A stretch of DNA of 10,809 bases, taken from NCBI GenBank assembly GCA_902472795.1, contig CABROZ010000081.1, forward strand, positions 1 to 10,809, written 5' to 3'. Below the pieces are notes generated by a model, which saw only the letters and a list, made by a program, of their open reading frames with translations, was not told the origin of the DNA and ran no database searches. Shown piece by piece: positions 1 to 5,833 of this stretch; within the stretch, counting starts at the first letter, position 1, and every line of letters starts with the position of its first letter. The DNA is from an uncultured Bacteroides sp. (lineage in GTDB: Bacteria > Bacteroidota > Bacteroidia > Bacteroidales > Bacteroidaceae). Both the position numbers and the translations under genes were made by a program.

Positions 1-2
1 TC

Positions 3-368
3 TGCAACGCCATCGGTGCCCACCACGACGAAGTGGAAATGACCAGCCTGCTGGCTCCCATCGTACAGGTGTGTGACGCCATCTCGGGTGCACGCCCCGG
101 CGCACGCCGCGAAATAGTAGAAGCCTACATCAAACGTCTGAACGATCTTGAGCAACTTGCCATGTCCTACCCGGGCGTGACAAAGACATACGCCATCCAG
201 GCCGGACGCGAACTGCGCGTCATTGTCGGTGCCGACAAGATAGACGACAAGCAAACCGAAAGTCTGTCGAGCGAAATCGCCAAGAAGATTCAGGATGAGA
301 TGACCTATCCGGGTCAGGTGAAGATTACCGTCATCCGTGAGACACGTGCGGTAAGCTACGCCAAATAA
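3..368 (+). CDS. rny: Ribonuclease Y, C-terminal part (5' end outside window)
   Basis: This is the last 121 residues of RNase Y, a membrane-anchored endoribonuclease that starts turnover of many mRNAs. The reading frame is open to the left edge (first whole codon at 3), so the N-terminal membrane anchor, coiled coil, KH domain and most of the HD domain lie outside. The visible part starts at the end of the HD domain (AIGAHHDEVE, then a DAISGARPGARRE segment) and runs through the family's conserved C-terminal domain (YIKRLNDLE, AIQAGRELRV, YPGQVKITVIRETRAVSYAK). That ending is nearly identical to what I know of Bacillus RNase Y, so the call is secure. An internal ATG at 33 is not the true start. 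The stop is followed by a 169-base gap holding a large inverted repeat and then cutC on the same strand. Confidence 0.96.
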   Translation, partial: CNAIGAHHDEVEMTSLLAPIVQVCDAISGARPGARREIVEAYIKRLNDLEQLAMSYPGVTKTYAIQAGRELRVIVGADKIDDKQTESLSSEIAKKIQDEMTYPGQVKITVIRETRAVSYAK

Positions 369-397
369 CATAGCTACATAACAACTCTACCATTGAA

Positions 398-466
398 GGC
401 ACGGATTACACGAAAAGCCACGGAAAGTCCAAACAACCAACTGTGGAAAGAAGTGTAATCCGTGCC
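398..466. repeat. Long intergenic inverted repeat, REP-like; possible rny terminator
   Basis: Two 14-base arms, 398-411 (GGCACGGATTACAC) and 453-466 (GTGTAATCCGTGCC), are perfect reverse complements separated by 41 bases. Inside, CCAC (418-421) can pair with GTGG (443-446), leaving two purine-rich 6-base sides (412-417 and 447-452) as a symmetric internal loop. The motif CACGGATTACACG followed by CACGGA resembles the CACGGATTACACGGA-type intergenic repeats found in Bacteroidota and other bacteria; that likeness is from memory, not a search. Downstream there is only CCGTTTCT, not a clean T-run, so termination is possible but weakly supported. Confidence 0.8.
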
Positions 467-483
467 CCGTTTCTATCAACACA

Positions 484-520
484 GTTGCCGGCAGGAACGA
501 CTTACAACGGCCGGACCAAC
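484..520 (+). other. Imperfect hairpin in the leader of cutC
   Basis: GTTGCCGGC (484-492) can pair with GCCGG (510-514) plus CAAC (517-520), giving 9 base pairs with a 2-base bulge and a 17-base loop. It ends 17 bases before the cutC ATG. No TAnnTTTG box is visible between rny and cutC, so cutC may be read from upstream. A role in regulation is a guess; the structure could also be chance in GC-rich sequence. Confidence 0.3.
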
Positions 521-537
521 CTCACCTCCACCAAGTC

Positions 538-1290
538 ATGAACCATTATCAGTTTGAAGTCTGCGCCAATTCCGTAGAAAGCTGCCTCGCTGCACAGGCA
601 GGAGGAGCCGACCGTGTAGAACTGTGCGCCGGCATTCCCGAAGGGGGGACCACTCCCTCGTACGGCGACATAGCCACTGCCCGCGAGCTATTGATGCATA
701 CGCGCCTGCACGTCATCATCCGCCCACGCGGAGGCGATTTCCTCTATACCCCCGTCGAACAACGCATCATGCTGAAGGACATCGAAAATGCCCGCCGGTT
801 GGGAGCCGACGGCGTAGTCTTCGGCTGCCTGACGCCCGAAGGCGATATCGACATCGCCCTGATGAAGCAACTGCTCGAAGCCGCACAAGGCATGTCGGTC
901 ACCTTTCACCGTGCCTTCGACGTATGCCGCCAGCCCAAGCAGGCATTAGAGACCCTCATCCAACTGGGTTGCCAACGCATTCTGACCTCGGGTGCACAGC
1001 CCACTGCCGAACAGGGTATCCCCCTGCTGAAGGAACTGCAGGCACAAGCCGACGGACGCATCATTCTGCTGGCCGGCTGCGGTGTCAACGAAAACAATAT
1101 TGCCCGCATAGCCGACGAGACGGGCATCCGCGAATTCCATTTCTCGGCTCGTGAGCAACTGACCAGCAGGATGCAGTTCCGCAACGAGGCTGTCTCCATG
1201 GGCGGAACGGTGTGCATCGACGAATATTCGCGGCCGGTCACCACTGCCGAAAGGGTCAGAAAAACCATCGCCGCCATAGTTCAACAATAG
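538..1290 (+). CDS. cutC: CutC family protein (TIM-barrel, proposed copper homeostasis)
   Basis: A 250-residue protein, the usual size for CutC, a single-domain TIM barrel in the cytoplasm. Family signatures appear in order: FEVCANS (6-12), VELCAGIPEGGTTPS (28-41), IIRPRGGDFLYT (60-71), GADGVVFGCLTPEGDID (89-105), TFHRAFD (122-128), RILTSG (147-152), LAGCGVNENN (178-187) and EFHFSARE (199-206). The name comes from E. coli mutants with altered copper tolerance, but the biochemical activity is unsettled; in E. coli some phenotypes were later traced to the small RNA MicL made from the 3' end of cutC, so 'copper homeostasis' should be read cautiously. The start is the first ATG in frame and has no Shine-Dalgarno, as is common in this phylum. 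A strong hairpin follows the stop. No metal-transport gene is adjacent. Confidence 0.95.
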   Translation: MNHYQFEVCANSVESCLAAQAGGADRVELCAGIPEGGTTPSYGDIATARELLMHTRLHVIIRPRGGDFLYTPVEQRIMLKDIENARRLGADGVVFGCLTPEGDIDIALMKQLLEAAQGMSVTFHRAFDVCRQPKQALETLIQLGCQRILTSGAQPTAEQGIPLLKELQAQADGRIILLAGCGVNENNIARIADETGIREFHFSAREQLTSRMQFRNEAVSMGGTVCIDEYSRPVTTAERVRKTIAAIVQQ

Positions 1291-1307
1291 GTACAGACGC
1301 TGACTTC

Positions 1308-1360
1308 GGCTGTATTTTCCGGTCATTTAGTCGGAAAATGCAGCCTTTCGGTCGATTTTT
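1308..1360 (+). terminator. Probable terminator of cutC
   Basis: GGCTGTATTTTCCG (1308-1321) pairs with CGGAAAATGCAGCC (1332-1345) over 14 positions with a 10-base loop. The only non-Watson-Crick position is a U-G wobble in the plus-strand RNA; on the minus strand it would be a C-A mismatch, so the structure suits plus-strand transcripts. It begins 17 bases after the cutC stop. The tail is imperfect: TTT directly after the stem, then TTTTT at 1356-1360. The 3' side sits about 35 bases before the next promoter box. Confidence 0.65.
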
Positions 1361-1394
1361 ACCTTCACCGGCAACTAAAGTCCCGAAAAATTGT

Positions 1395-1402
1395 TACCTT
1401 TG
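1395..1402 (+). promoter_or_regulatory. Bacteroides-type -7 promoter element (TACCTTTG)
   Basis: TACCTTTG matches the Bacteroides housekeeping -7 consensus TAnnTTTG exactly. It lies 28 bases before the ATG at 1431, placing the transcript start near 1409. I do not see a clear TTTG -33 element 19-21 bases upstream, so the match rests on the -7 box, its position after the cutC hairpin, and its position just ahead of the lipoprotein gene. Confidence 0.65.
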
Positions 1403-1430
1403 TAAGGACTAATCCTTTATACAGACAACT

Positions 1431-2102
1431 ATGAAAGTACTGCAACACATATTCAATAACGTATTCCTGCTCGTCGGCTTGCTTCTTTCGTTCACTGCAT
1501 GCAGCGACGACAACGACGTGACAGCCACCCTGCTCGACAAGGAATACGAACTGGTCGATATAGAATGGTGCCGCATGCCCGACGACGTATCGTTCAGCAA
1601 AGCACAATCCTTCACCCACGAATCAACTTCGCAACAGAAATCGGAAGGCAAGCATTACATTGAACTCGACGTGATGGAAGGCTATCGCCAAAGCTCCCTC
1701 TTCCTCCCCGATGACCCCGTACTGTTCCAGCGTTTGGCAGGTTCGGTCACCGACTCGGTTTGTGTCCCCCAAAGCGCAACACAGCCTACCACGGGAGTTT
1801 ACTTTCACATGTACACGCGGAACATTCCACAGGTACCTTTCACTACCGAATATTACCTGTACAACTCCGAGCAGCCCGACCTGTACATCGAGTCGGAGAC
1901 ACCGTTCATCGCCTACATCACCTCGGAAATCATGGAGTATCAGGTGACTTACACCTACCGTGCCCTGTTCCGTGGAAAGACGACCGGCCAGGAGATAGAG
2001 ACTACCGGCAAGTGGGAAGGTATTTATTACCAGAACATCGGCAATCAGGTACATTCGTTCGAAGGGGAGAACATCACCGAAACCGCTCCGGCGATGCCCT
2101 AA
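1431..2102 (+). CDS. Probable surface-exposed lipoprotein of unknown function
   Basis: A 223-residue protein with a type II signal peptide: a hydrophobic run (VFLLVGLLLSFTA, residues 11-23), then lipobox Cys24. The residues after the cysteine are SDDND, close to the acidic lipoprotein export signal described for Bacteroides (SDDDD-like), which predicts transport to the outer face of the outer membrane. The mature part has no domain I recognise. It starts with TLLDKEYELVDIEW, ends with GKWEGIYYQNIGNQVHSFEGE, and alternates polar and aromatic/aliphatic residues as a beta-rich fold would; a lipocalin-like barrel is possible but unproven. The gene has its own TAnnTTTG promoter. Its stop overlaps the stop of the convergent response regulator by 4 bases, and its terminator appears to lie inside that gene. 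A functional link to the two-component system is suggested only by position. Confidence 0.85.
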   Translation: MKVLQHIFNNVFLLVGLLLSFTACSDDNDVTATLLDKEYELVDIEWCRMPDDVSFSKAQSFTHESTSQQKSEGKHYIELDVMEGYRQSSLFLPDDPVLFQRLAGSVTDSVCVPQSATQPTTGVYFHMYTRNIPQVPFTTEYYLYNSEQPDLYIESETPFIAYITSEIMEYQVTYTYRALFRGKTTGQEIETTGKWEGIYYQNIGNQVHSFEGENITETAPAMP

Positions 2103-2782
2103 CCGACCGTAAGCACATACCCTTTTTTCATCAACGACTCAATCCGTACGGTTGGGTCGTTTTTTAATGCCCTCCGCAGGTAAGTGATCTGCACGTTCAG
2201 GGCCAGCGAGTTGGCATAACTGTCGCTGCCCCACACGGCTTCGAGCAGGGCAGAGCGTGCCACCGTCGTGTTCGCATTGCGTGCCAGCATCCGCAGGATG
2301 TCGGCCTGACGCGAAGTGATGAGCACTTTGTGGGTGCCCGTACGGATTTCGTTGGTGCTGTAGTTGAACACCGAGCGGCCAAAGCCATACACTTCCTCCT
2401 CGACCACCTCGTCGAGCTGCGAGGAGAAGCGCTCGCGTATGCGGGCTATCAGTTCCTCCGGATAGAAGGGCTTGGCCAAGTAGTCGTTCGCCCGGAGGCG
2501 GAAGCCTTGCAGACGGTCGGCCTTGTCGCTGCGGTCGGACAGAAAGAAGATGAGGACATGCCTGTCCGCCTCGCGGATACGGGCTGCCACTTCGAAACCG
2601 TTCAGGCCGGGCATGTTGATGTCGAGCAGCACTAAGTCGGGCCTGACGAGGGGAAACTGCTCTACGGCCATACTGCCGTTTCCTACATAGGTGACGTCGT
2701 ACCCCTCCTGTTCGAGGAAGCGTTTCAGCAGCAAAGAGTACTTCAAGTCATCGTCGGCAAAAAGAATCTTCAGTCGTTTCAT
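2099..2782 (-). CDS. OmpR-family response regulator (RprY-like)
   Basis: A 227-residue DNA-binding response regulator. The receiver domain (about 1-120) has the acidic pocket D10-D12, the phosphorylation site D54 in VLLDINMPG, the switch residue S82 and the conserved K104 in YLAKPF. The winged-helix domain (about 130-224) has LITSRQADILRMLA, the AVWG segment, the recognition-helix region NSLALNVQITYLRRALK and the final hairpin IESLMKKGYVL. All key residues are present, so it should be a working regulator. It lies 96 bases downstream of the histidine kinase on the same strand and is almost certainly its partner. The layout and sequence flavour recall RprX/RprY of Bacteroides fragilis, but orthology cannot be claimed without an alignment. 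The 3' end overlaps the convergent lipoprotein gene and contains that gene's probable terminator. Confidence 0.95.
   Translation of the reverse strand: MKRLKILFADDDLKYSLLLKRFLEQEGYDVTYVGNGSMAVEQFPLVRPDLVLLDINMPGLNGFEVAARIREADRHVLIFFLSDRSDKADRLQGFRLRANDYLAKPFYPEELIARIRERFSSQLDEVVEEEVYGFGRSVFNYSTNEIRTGTHKVLITSRQADILRMLARNANTTVARSALLEAVWGSDSYANSLALNVQITYLRRALKNDPTVRIESLMKKGYVLTVG
2133..2165 (+). terminator. Intrinsic terminator for the lipoprotein gene, inside the response-regulator CDS
   Basis: AACGACTCAA (2133-2142) pairs with TTGGGTCGTT (2152-2161) across a 9-base loop, with one U-G wobble in plus-strand RNA, and the stem runs into a T-run at 2160-2165. It begins 30 bases after the lipoprotein stop. 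On the minus strand the wobble becomes a C-A mismatch and no U-run follows, so it should act mainly on plus-strand transcripts. The same bases encode the NDPTVRIESL region of the regulator. Confidence 0.75.
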
Positions 2783-2793
2783 ACAGGGCTTTA

Positions 2794-2826
2794 CCTCCGC
2801 GCCCTCTCCCCGAAAGGAGGAAGAGG
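2794..2826 (-). promoter_or_regulatory. Hairpin and Shine-Dalgarno-like site ahead of the response regulator
   Basis: In the 96-base gap between kinase and regulator, the minus-strand transcript can form an 8-pair stem, 2826-2819 with 2810-2803, with one U-G wobble and an 8-base loop. It is followed by GGAGG (2798-2794), 11 bases before the regulator ATG. A GGAGG this clear is unusual in Bacteroidota, where initiation often does not use a Shine-Dalgarno. No TAnnTTTG box is seen in this gap on the minus strand, so the regulator is probably read from the kinase promoter. Confidence 0.4.
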
Positions 2827-2878
2827 AAAACGGCAGGGTTTCTTTTTAGAATCTGTTATTCTTGTTTTCACTCATTGT

Positions 2879-4405
2879 TCATTGCGGGATGCTGACGGTC
2901 ACCGTCGTCCCCCGTCCCGGGCGGCTCCGCAGGGTGACGGTGCCGCGGTGTGCCTCGGTCAGCAGCTTTACGTAACTCAGTCCCAAGCCGATGCCGGGCA
3001 CGGCAGGGTCGGGCAGGCTGGCACTGCGATAAAACTTGTCGAACACACGGGCCTGCTCGGCAAGGGGAATGCCGATGCCGTTGTCGGCTACGCTCAGCGT
3101 GAGCCGGGCATCGGTCACTGCCGCTTCGATGACGATACGAACCGCGTCGCCCGAATACTTCACCGCATTCTCCAGCAGGTTGCTGATGATGTTCGAGAAG
3201 TGTAACCGGTCGGCCCGCACCGTCAGCGAAGGGTCGATACGGACTTCAAAGTCAGTCTGCTTGTCCGTTGCCGACTGTTGCAGGAGTACCAGCTTGTCCA
3301 CCTCTTCGCGCAAGTGGAACGTAGTGACGGTCAGTTGCGCCTGCCCGTCGTCGGCCCGGGTCATGTCGCGCAGCTTCTGCAAATAGGCCGACAGGTTGTC
3401 CAAACCTGCCCGTGAGTCGTGTATCACTTCTTCCATCGCCTGCCGGTCGGCACACATCTCGCGATGACTCAAAAAGGCCACGCACGCCTTCAGCGTCTGC
3501 ACAGGGCGTTTCAGTTCATGAATCATGGTGTTGACAAAGTTCTTCCTCATCTCGTCGATGCGCCGCTGACGCAGGATGGTCCTGATCTGGAAGAGCAGAC
3601 AGCAGGCCAGCAACAGTATCATCAGCAGGCTGCCCAACAGTTGCCACCCCATCCGGAGCAACAGTGCGTGAGGCTGTATCCGCACCTGTACACGCACCTG
3701 TTCGAACTTCATCGGATTGTAGGGATAGTCGATCTGCAGCACGGGGAACAACGACGTGCCGAGGTGGGTCACCTTCTCCTTGCAGCGGTACAGCGTGTCG
3801 CGCACATGGGTCAGCTGCGTGGTAAAGGGCATTCCGTCGAGCCGTGCCTGCAGGATGGAGTCGAAGCGTTGCAGCGTGAAGGGCACGTCAACCTGCAGTT
3901 TGTACTGGTCCAACACACGGACAATGTCGATCCCGCCGGAGTAGCCGTCGTCGCTACTCAGCACCAACGAATCGACAAACTGCATGTTCAGCCTGTCGGT
4001 ACGCACGCCGATGCTGTCTTTGCCCGTACGGGACAGTCGCACCGTGTCGGGCATCAGGTCCGAGATGCTGGCTTTCAGCAGTTCGTCGGTATCCACTGTA
4101 CCCACTTTGACCACCTGCCTGTACTCCTGCCTGCCGGCGGGATTCAGGCTGTCTTTCTGGTCCCGGTAGCTCAGCGATATGCTGGTGTTGAGCGACACAC
4201 TCGAAGCTCCGAACGTCTTTCGGGGCATCGTCCGGCGAATGGAGTCGTTCACGGCCACCGCATCCATGACGCGGCGGTACATCTCGTCGGCACACTCTTC
4301 GTTCTTATAGCGGTACTGGTTCCACAGCCAGTAGCCCTGCCCCGCAATGATCAGCAGCATGGCCGCCAGCGAAAGCATCCATATAATCTTGATCCGTTGT
4401 TCCAT
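2879..4405 (-). CDS. Membrane sensor histidine kinase
   Basis: A 508-residue inner-membrane kinase. It has a first membrane segment at about 7-29, a periplasmic sensor region at about 30-248, and a second membrane segment at about 250-273. The HisKA region follows, with phospho-acceptor H296 in NTMIHELKRPVQTLK. The ATPase domain has the N box (NIISNLLENAVKY, N409/N413), G1 (DNGIGI, from D441), F box (FDKFYR, 455-460) and G2 (GIGLGLSYVK, from G471). All catalytic motifs are intact. The sensor region matches no domain I recognise and holds two cysteines (C38, C208), so the signal is unknown. The HELKRP phospho-site is common in Bacteroidales kinases such as RprX. The gene leads the response-regulator gene and is divergent from the GLPGLI gene, sharing a 235-base region with two predicted promoters. 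Confidence 0.95.
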   Translation of the reverse strand: MEQRIKIIWMLSLAAMLLIIAGQGYWLWNQYRYKNEECADEMYRRVMDAVAVNDSIRRTMPRKTFGASSVSLNTSISLSYRDQKDSLNPAGRQEYRQVVKVGTVDTDELLKASISDLMPDTVRLSRTGKDSIGVRTDRLNMQFVDSLVLSSDDGYSGGIDIVRVLDQYKLQVDVPFTLQRFDSILQARLDGMPFTTQLTHVRDTLYRCKEKVTHLGTSLFPVLQIDYPYNPMKFEQVRVQVRIQPHALLLRMGWQLLGSLLMILLLACCLLFQIRTILRQRRIDEMRKNFVNTMIHELKRPVQTLKACVAFLSHREMCADRQAMEEVIHDSRAGLDNLSAYLQKLRDMTRADDGQAQLTVTTFHLREEVDKLVLLQQSATDKQTDFEVRIDPSLTVRADRLHFSNIISNLLENAVKYSGDAVRIVIEAAVTDARLTLSVADNGIGIPLAEQARVFDKFYRSASLPDPAVPGIGLGLSYVKLLTEAHRGTVTLRSRPGRGTTVTVSIPQ

Positions 4406-4441
4406 TCTTCGTCTTGTTCGGTTCGTTTAGGGTTCCGGAAG

Positions 4442-4449
4442 CAAAAGTA
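4442..4449 (-). promoter_or_regulatory. Bacteroides-type -7 promoter element for the kinase/regulator operon
   Basis: On the minus strand this reads TACTTTTG, an exact TAnnTTTG match, 36 bases upstream of the kinase ATG. It places the transcript start near 4435 with a leader of about 30 bases. A TTTG -33 box at the usual 19-21 base spacing is not evident. Confidence 0.6.
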
Positions 4450-4482
4450 ACGCATCCGCTCCAATTAACGGTACGCGCGAGG

Positions 4483-4494
4483 CGAGTATTCTCG
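4483..4494. promoter_or_regulatory. Short palindrome between divergent promoters (possible operator)
   Basis: CGAG-TATT-CTCG is a 4-base inverted repeat with a 4-base spacer, lying between the two divergent -7 boxes. It is short enough to occur by chance, and OmpR-family regulators usually bind direct rather than inverted repeats, so its role as an operator is weakly supported. Confidence 0.2.
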
Positions 4495-4546
4495 GGCGAA
4501 TAATATTTCAGTAATAACTTTCCTCCGTGCCGGCAGCTTTTCTTCA

Positions 4547-4554
4547 TAGTTTTG
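4547..4554 (+). promoter_or_regulatory. Bacteroides-type -7 promoter element for the GLPGLI gene
   Basis: TAGTTTTG matches TAnnTTTG exactly and predicts a transcript start near 4561. This matters for the start codon: an in-frame ATG at 4527 lies upstream of the predicted transcript start, which leaves the ATGs at 4611 and 4641 as realistic choices. No clear -33 TTTG is seen at the expected spacing. Confidence 0.6.
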
Positions 4555-4640
4555 TGTCGGGCAAGGCGGAAAAAGGAACCGTTTCCGCCACCTGCCCGCC
4601 CAAAGAAAACATGATACGAACCTTTAAAACAAGAAACAGT

Positions 4641-5510
4641 ATGAAAACAATCTTCTTCCTTCTGACCCTCCTTTCGGTCCTCATCGCACAGCCGGTGGCG
4701 GCCCAGTTCAACATCCGCATCTCGACCGGCGAAAGCCTGCGGCAGGACACCATCGACCAGGCTGTCTATGTCGTGCAGTACGACATGCAAGACCGCAGCG
4801 ACACTACCGAGACCGAAGCTCCCAACGAGACAGCCCTGCTGGAGGTTGGCCGGAAACTCTCGAAGTTCTACAGCTACACCAAATTCGTATGCGACTCGGT
4901 GCTGGCCGCCGATCTGGCCAACCATGCGTCGCAAGAGGTCATCAACGAGCACCTGAGCCGGTATGGGAAAAGCCGGCTGAGCGAACAGACCTTCAAGCGA
5001 TTCCCCGACGGAAAGGTGACGACCCTCGACGAAGTGGCGGGAGGCATCAGCCGCCTGCGTTGCGAAGAGGACGACGAGCGTCCGCAGTGGGAACTGTCGG
5101 CCGACACGATGCGGGTGTTGTCCTTCGGGTGCCGCAAGGCCACCTGCCGCTTCAAGGGGCGCAACTGGACGGCCTGGTACACCACCGACATCGCATCAAG
5201 CGAAGGCCCCTGGAAACTGTGCGGACTGCCGGGCCTGATACTACTGGCCGAGGACGACGAGGGTCACTACCGCTTCGAGTGCACCGGCATCGAACAGTGC
5301 CGCACCTATCGCCCCATCCTGTATGCCGGAAAAGACTACGAACCGATGAGCCGGAAGGCCTACAACAAGGTACACGAACGCTACTATGCCGACCCCGTCG
5401 GATTCATCACCGGCAACATGCCCAACGTGAAGATTACCATCAAGGACTCACAAGGCAACCCAACCGGCAACCCCAAAAACCTGCCCTACAATCCGCTGGA
5501 AATAGAGTAG
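4641..5510 (+). CDS. GLPGLI family periplasmic protein
   Basis: Begun at 4641, this is a 289-residue secreted protein with a clean signal peptide (MKTIFFLLTLLSVLIAQPVAA, 1-21, cleavage before Q22). The family's naming motif is exact: GLPGLI at 195-200, inside GPWKLCGLPGLILLAEDDEGHYRFE, preceded by the usual GCRKATCRFKGRNWTAWYTTDI (163-184). GLPGLI proteins are a Bacteroidota-wide family, first noted in Porphyromonas gingivalis, with no established biochemical role; they often sit beside an outer-membrane barrel gene, as here. The mature protein has seven cysteines (84, 141, 164, 169, 194, 214, 220), an odd number. An in-frame ATG at 4611 would add ten residues before the signal peptide and cannot be excluded; one at 4527 lies above the predicted promoter. 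Divergence from the kinase operon suggests control by that system. Confidence 0.9.
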   Translation: MKTIFFLLTLLSVLIAQPVAAQFNIRISTGESLRQDTIDQAVYVVQYDMQDRSDTTETEAPNETALLEVGRKLSKFYSYTKFVCDSVLAADLANHASQEVINEHLSRYGKSRLSEQTFKRFPDGKVTTLDEVAGGISRLRCEEDDERPQWELSADTMRVLSFGCRKATCRFKGRNWTAWYTTDIASSEGPWKLCGLPGLILLAEDDEGHYRFECTGIEQCRTYRPILYAGKDYEPMSRKAYNKVHERYYADPVGFITGNMPNVKITIKDSQGNPTGNPKNLPYNPLEIE

Positions 5511-5546
5511 CACGAACATCGCCTGCCACACCGGCAGCCGCCATTC

Positions 5547-5567
5547 TCCGGATGCGAATTATCCGGA
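5547..5567 (+). other. Perfect 7-bp hairpin after the GLPGLI gene
   Basis: TCCGGAT (5547-5553) and ATCCGGA (5561-5567) pair perfectly across a 7-base loop, 37 bases after the GLPGLI stop. There is no T-run on either side, so it is not a standard intrinsic terminator. It could stabilise the 3' end of the message or act as a pause site. Just before it, CTGCC/GGCAG (5523-5537) can form a smaller stem. Confidence 0.45.
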
Positions 5568-5667
5568 CAAAAGCGAGGCAATCAGCAGGAACGGATGTAA
5601 GCTTTTAAGAAGCACTGATAGACAGTACGTAATGCACTGATTACGAGATAGTTATATTTTGGCTATC

Positions 5668-5754
5668 ACAGTCCTATACTTAGGTACCCTCAGTCGTATC
5701 CTTTGGTACCCTCGGTCGTATCCTTAGGGGGTCTCGGTCGTATAGGGTGACTGT
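5668..5754. promoter_or_regulatory. Inverted repeat enclosing the tandem array (possible structured leader)
   Basis: ACAGTCCTATAC (5668-5679) pairs with GTATAGG (5740-5746) plus ACTGT (5750-5754), 12 base pairs with a 3-base bulge (5747-5749), enclosing about 60 bases. A small palindrome TGACTGTCA follows at 5748-5756. The rest of the 323-base gap (5511-5833) holds the 5547 hairpin and an AT-rich stretch just before the ATG; no exact TAnnTTTG promoter box is visible. The barrel gene may therefore be read through from the GLPGLI gene, or use a different kind of promoter. Confidence 0.5.
5675..5740 (+). repeat. Three tandem 22-base repeats upstream of the outer-membrane barrel gene
   Basis: Units at 5675-5696, 5697-5718 and 5719-5740 follow one another without a gap. 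The first two agree at 19 of 22 positions and the second and third at 17 of 22. All start with TAT and end with a TC(A/G)GTCG block. Units one and two contain the palindrome GGTACC; the third has GGGGGT in that place. The array is flanked by CCTATAC (5673-5679) and GTATAGG (5740-5746). The 22-base period equals about two helical turns, so equivalent bases face the same side of the DNA, as expected for an array of protein sites. It ends 93 bases before the barrel start codon. Confidence 0.8.
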
Positions 5755-5833
5755 CAGCCTTCCGGAGTGTCCGTAAAACACCATAATAGCCTCGCTGCAT
5801 CAACAACGAAAAATATTTATTAAATATCCGAAT

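Noticed and set aside
538..2102. A copper-handling cluster built around cutC and the two-component system
   Set aside because: No copper ATPase, CusCBA pump, multicopper oxidase or Met/His-rich metal motif is present; a terminator-like hairpin and a new promoter separate cutC from the next gene.
4425..4434. GTTTAGGGTT shared with 9053-9062, each just upstream of a minus-strand gene
   Set aside because: Ten-base matches are expected by chance many times in a window this size. The similar position is curious, but the second copy has no promoter box beside it.
3419..4450. 343-codon open frame on the plus strand, antisense to the histidine kinase
   Set aside because: It lies opposite a kinase with every catalytic motif intact. 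Its translation is rich in His, Gln and Val in a low-complexity way, with no domain or membrane pattern. Long antisense frames are expected in GC-rich genes.
4527..4640. Extended N-terminus for the GLPGLI protein from the ATG at 4527
   Set aside because: The extra 38 residues precede a normal signal peptide and begin upstream of the predicted transcript start near 4561; 4641 (or 4611) is more credible.
5675..5740. CRISPR array
   Set aside because: The 22-base units are contiguous without spacers and there are no cas genes.
5673..5746. Invertible (phase-variable) promoter between CCTATAC and GTATAGG
   Set aside because: The arms are only 7 perfect bases, no invertase gene is nearby, and no TAnnTTTG promoter lies between them. 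The nearest is TATCCTTTG at 5697-5705, which has one base too many.
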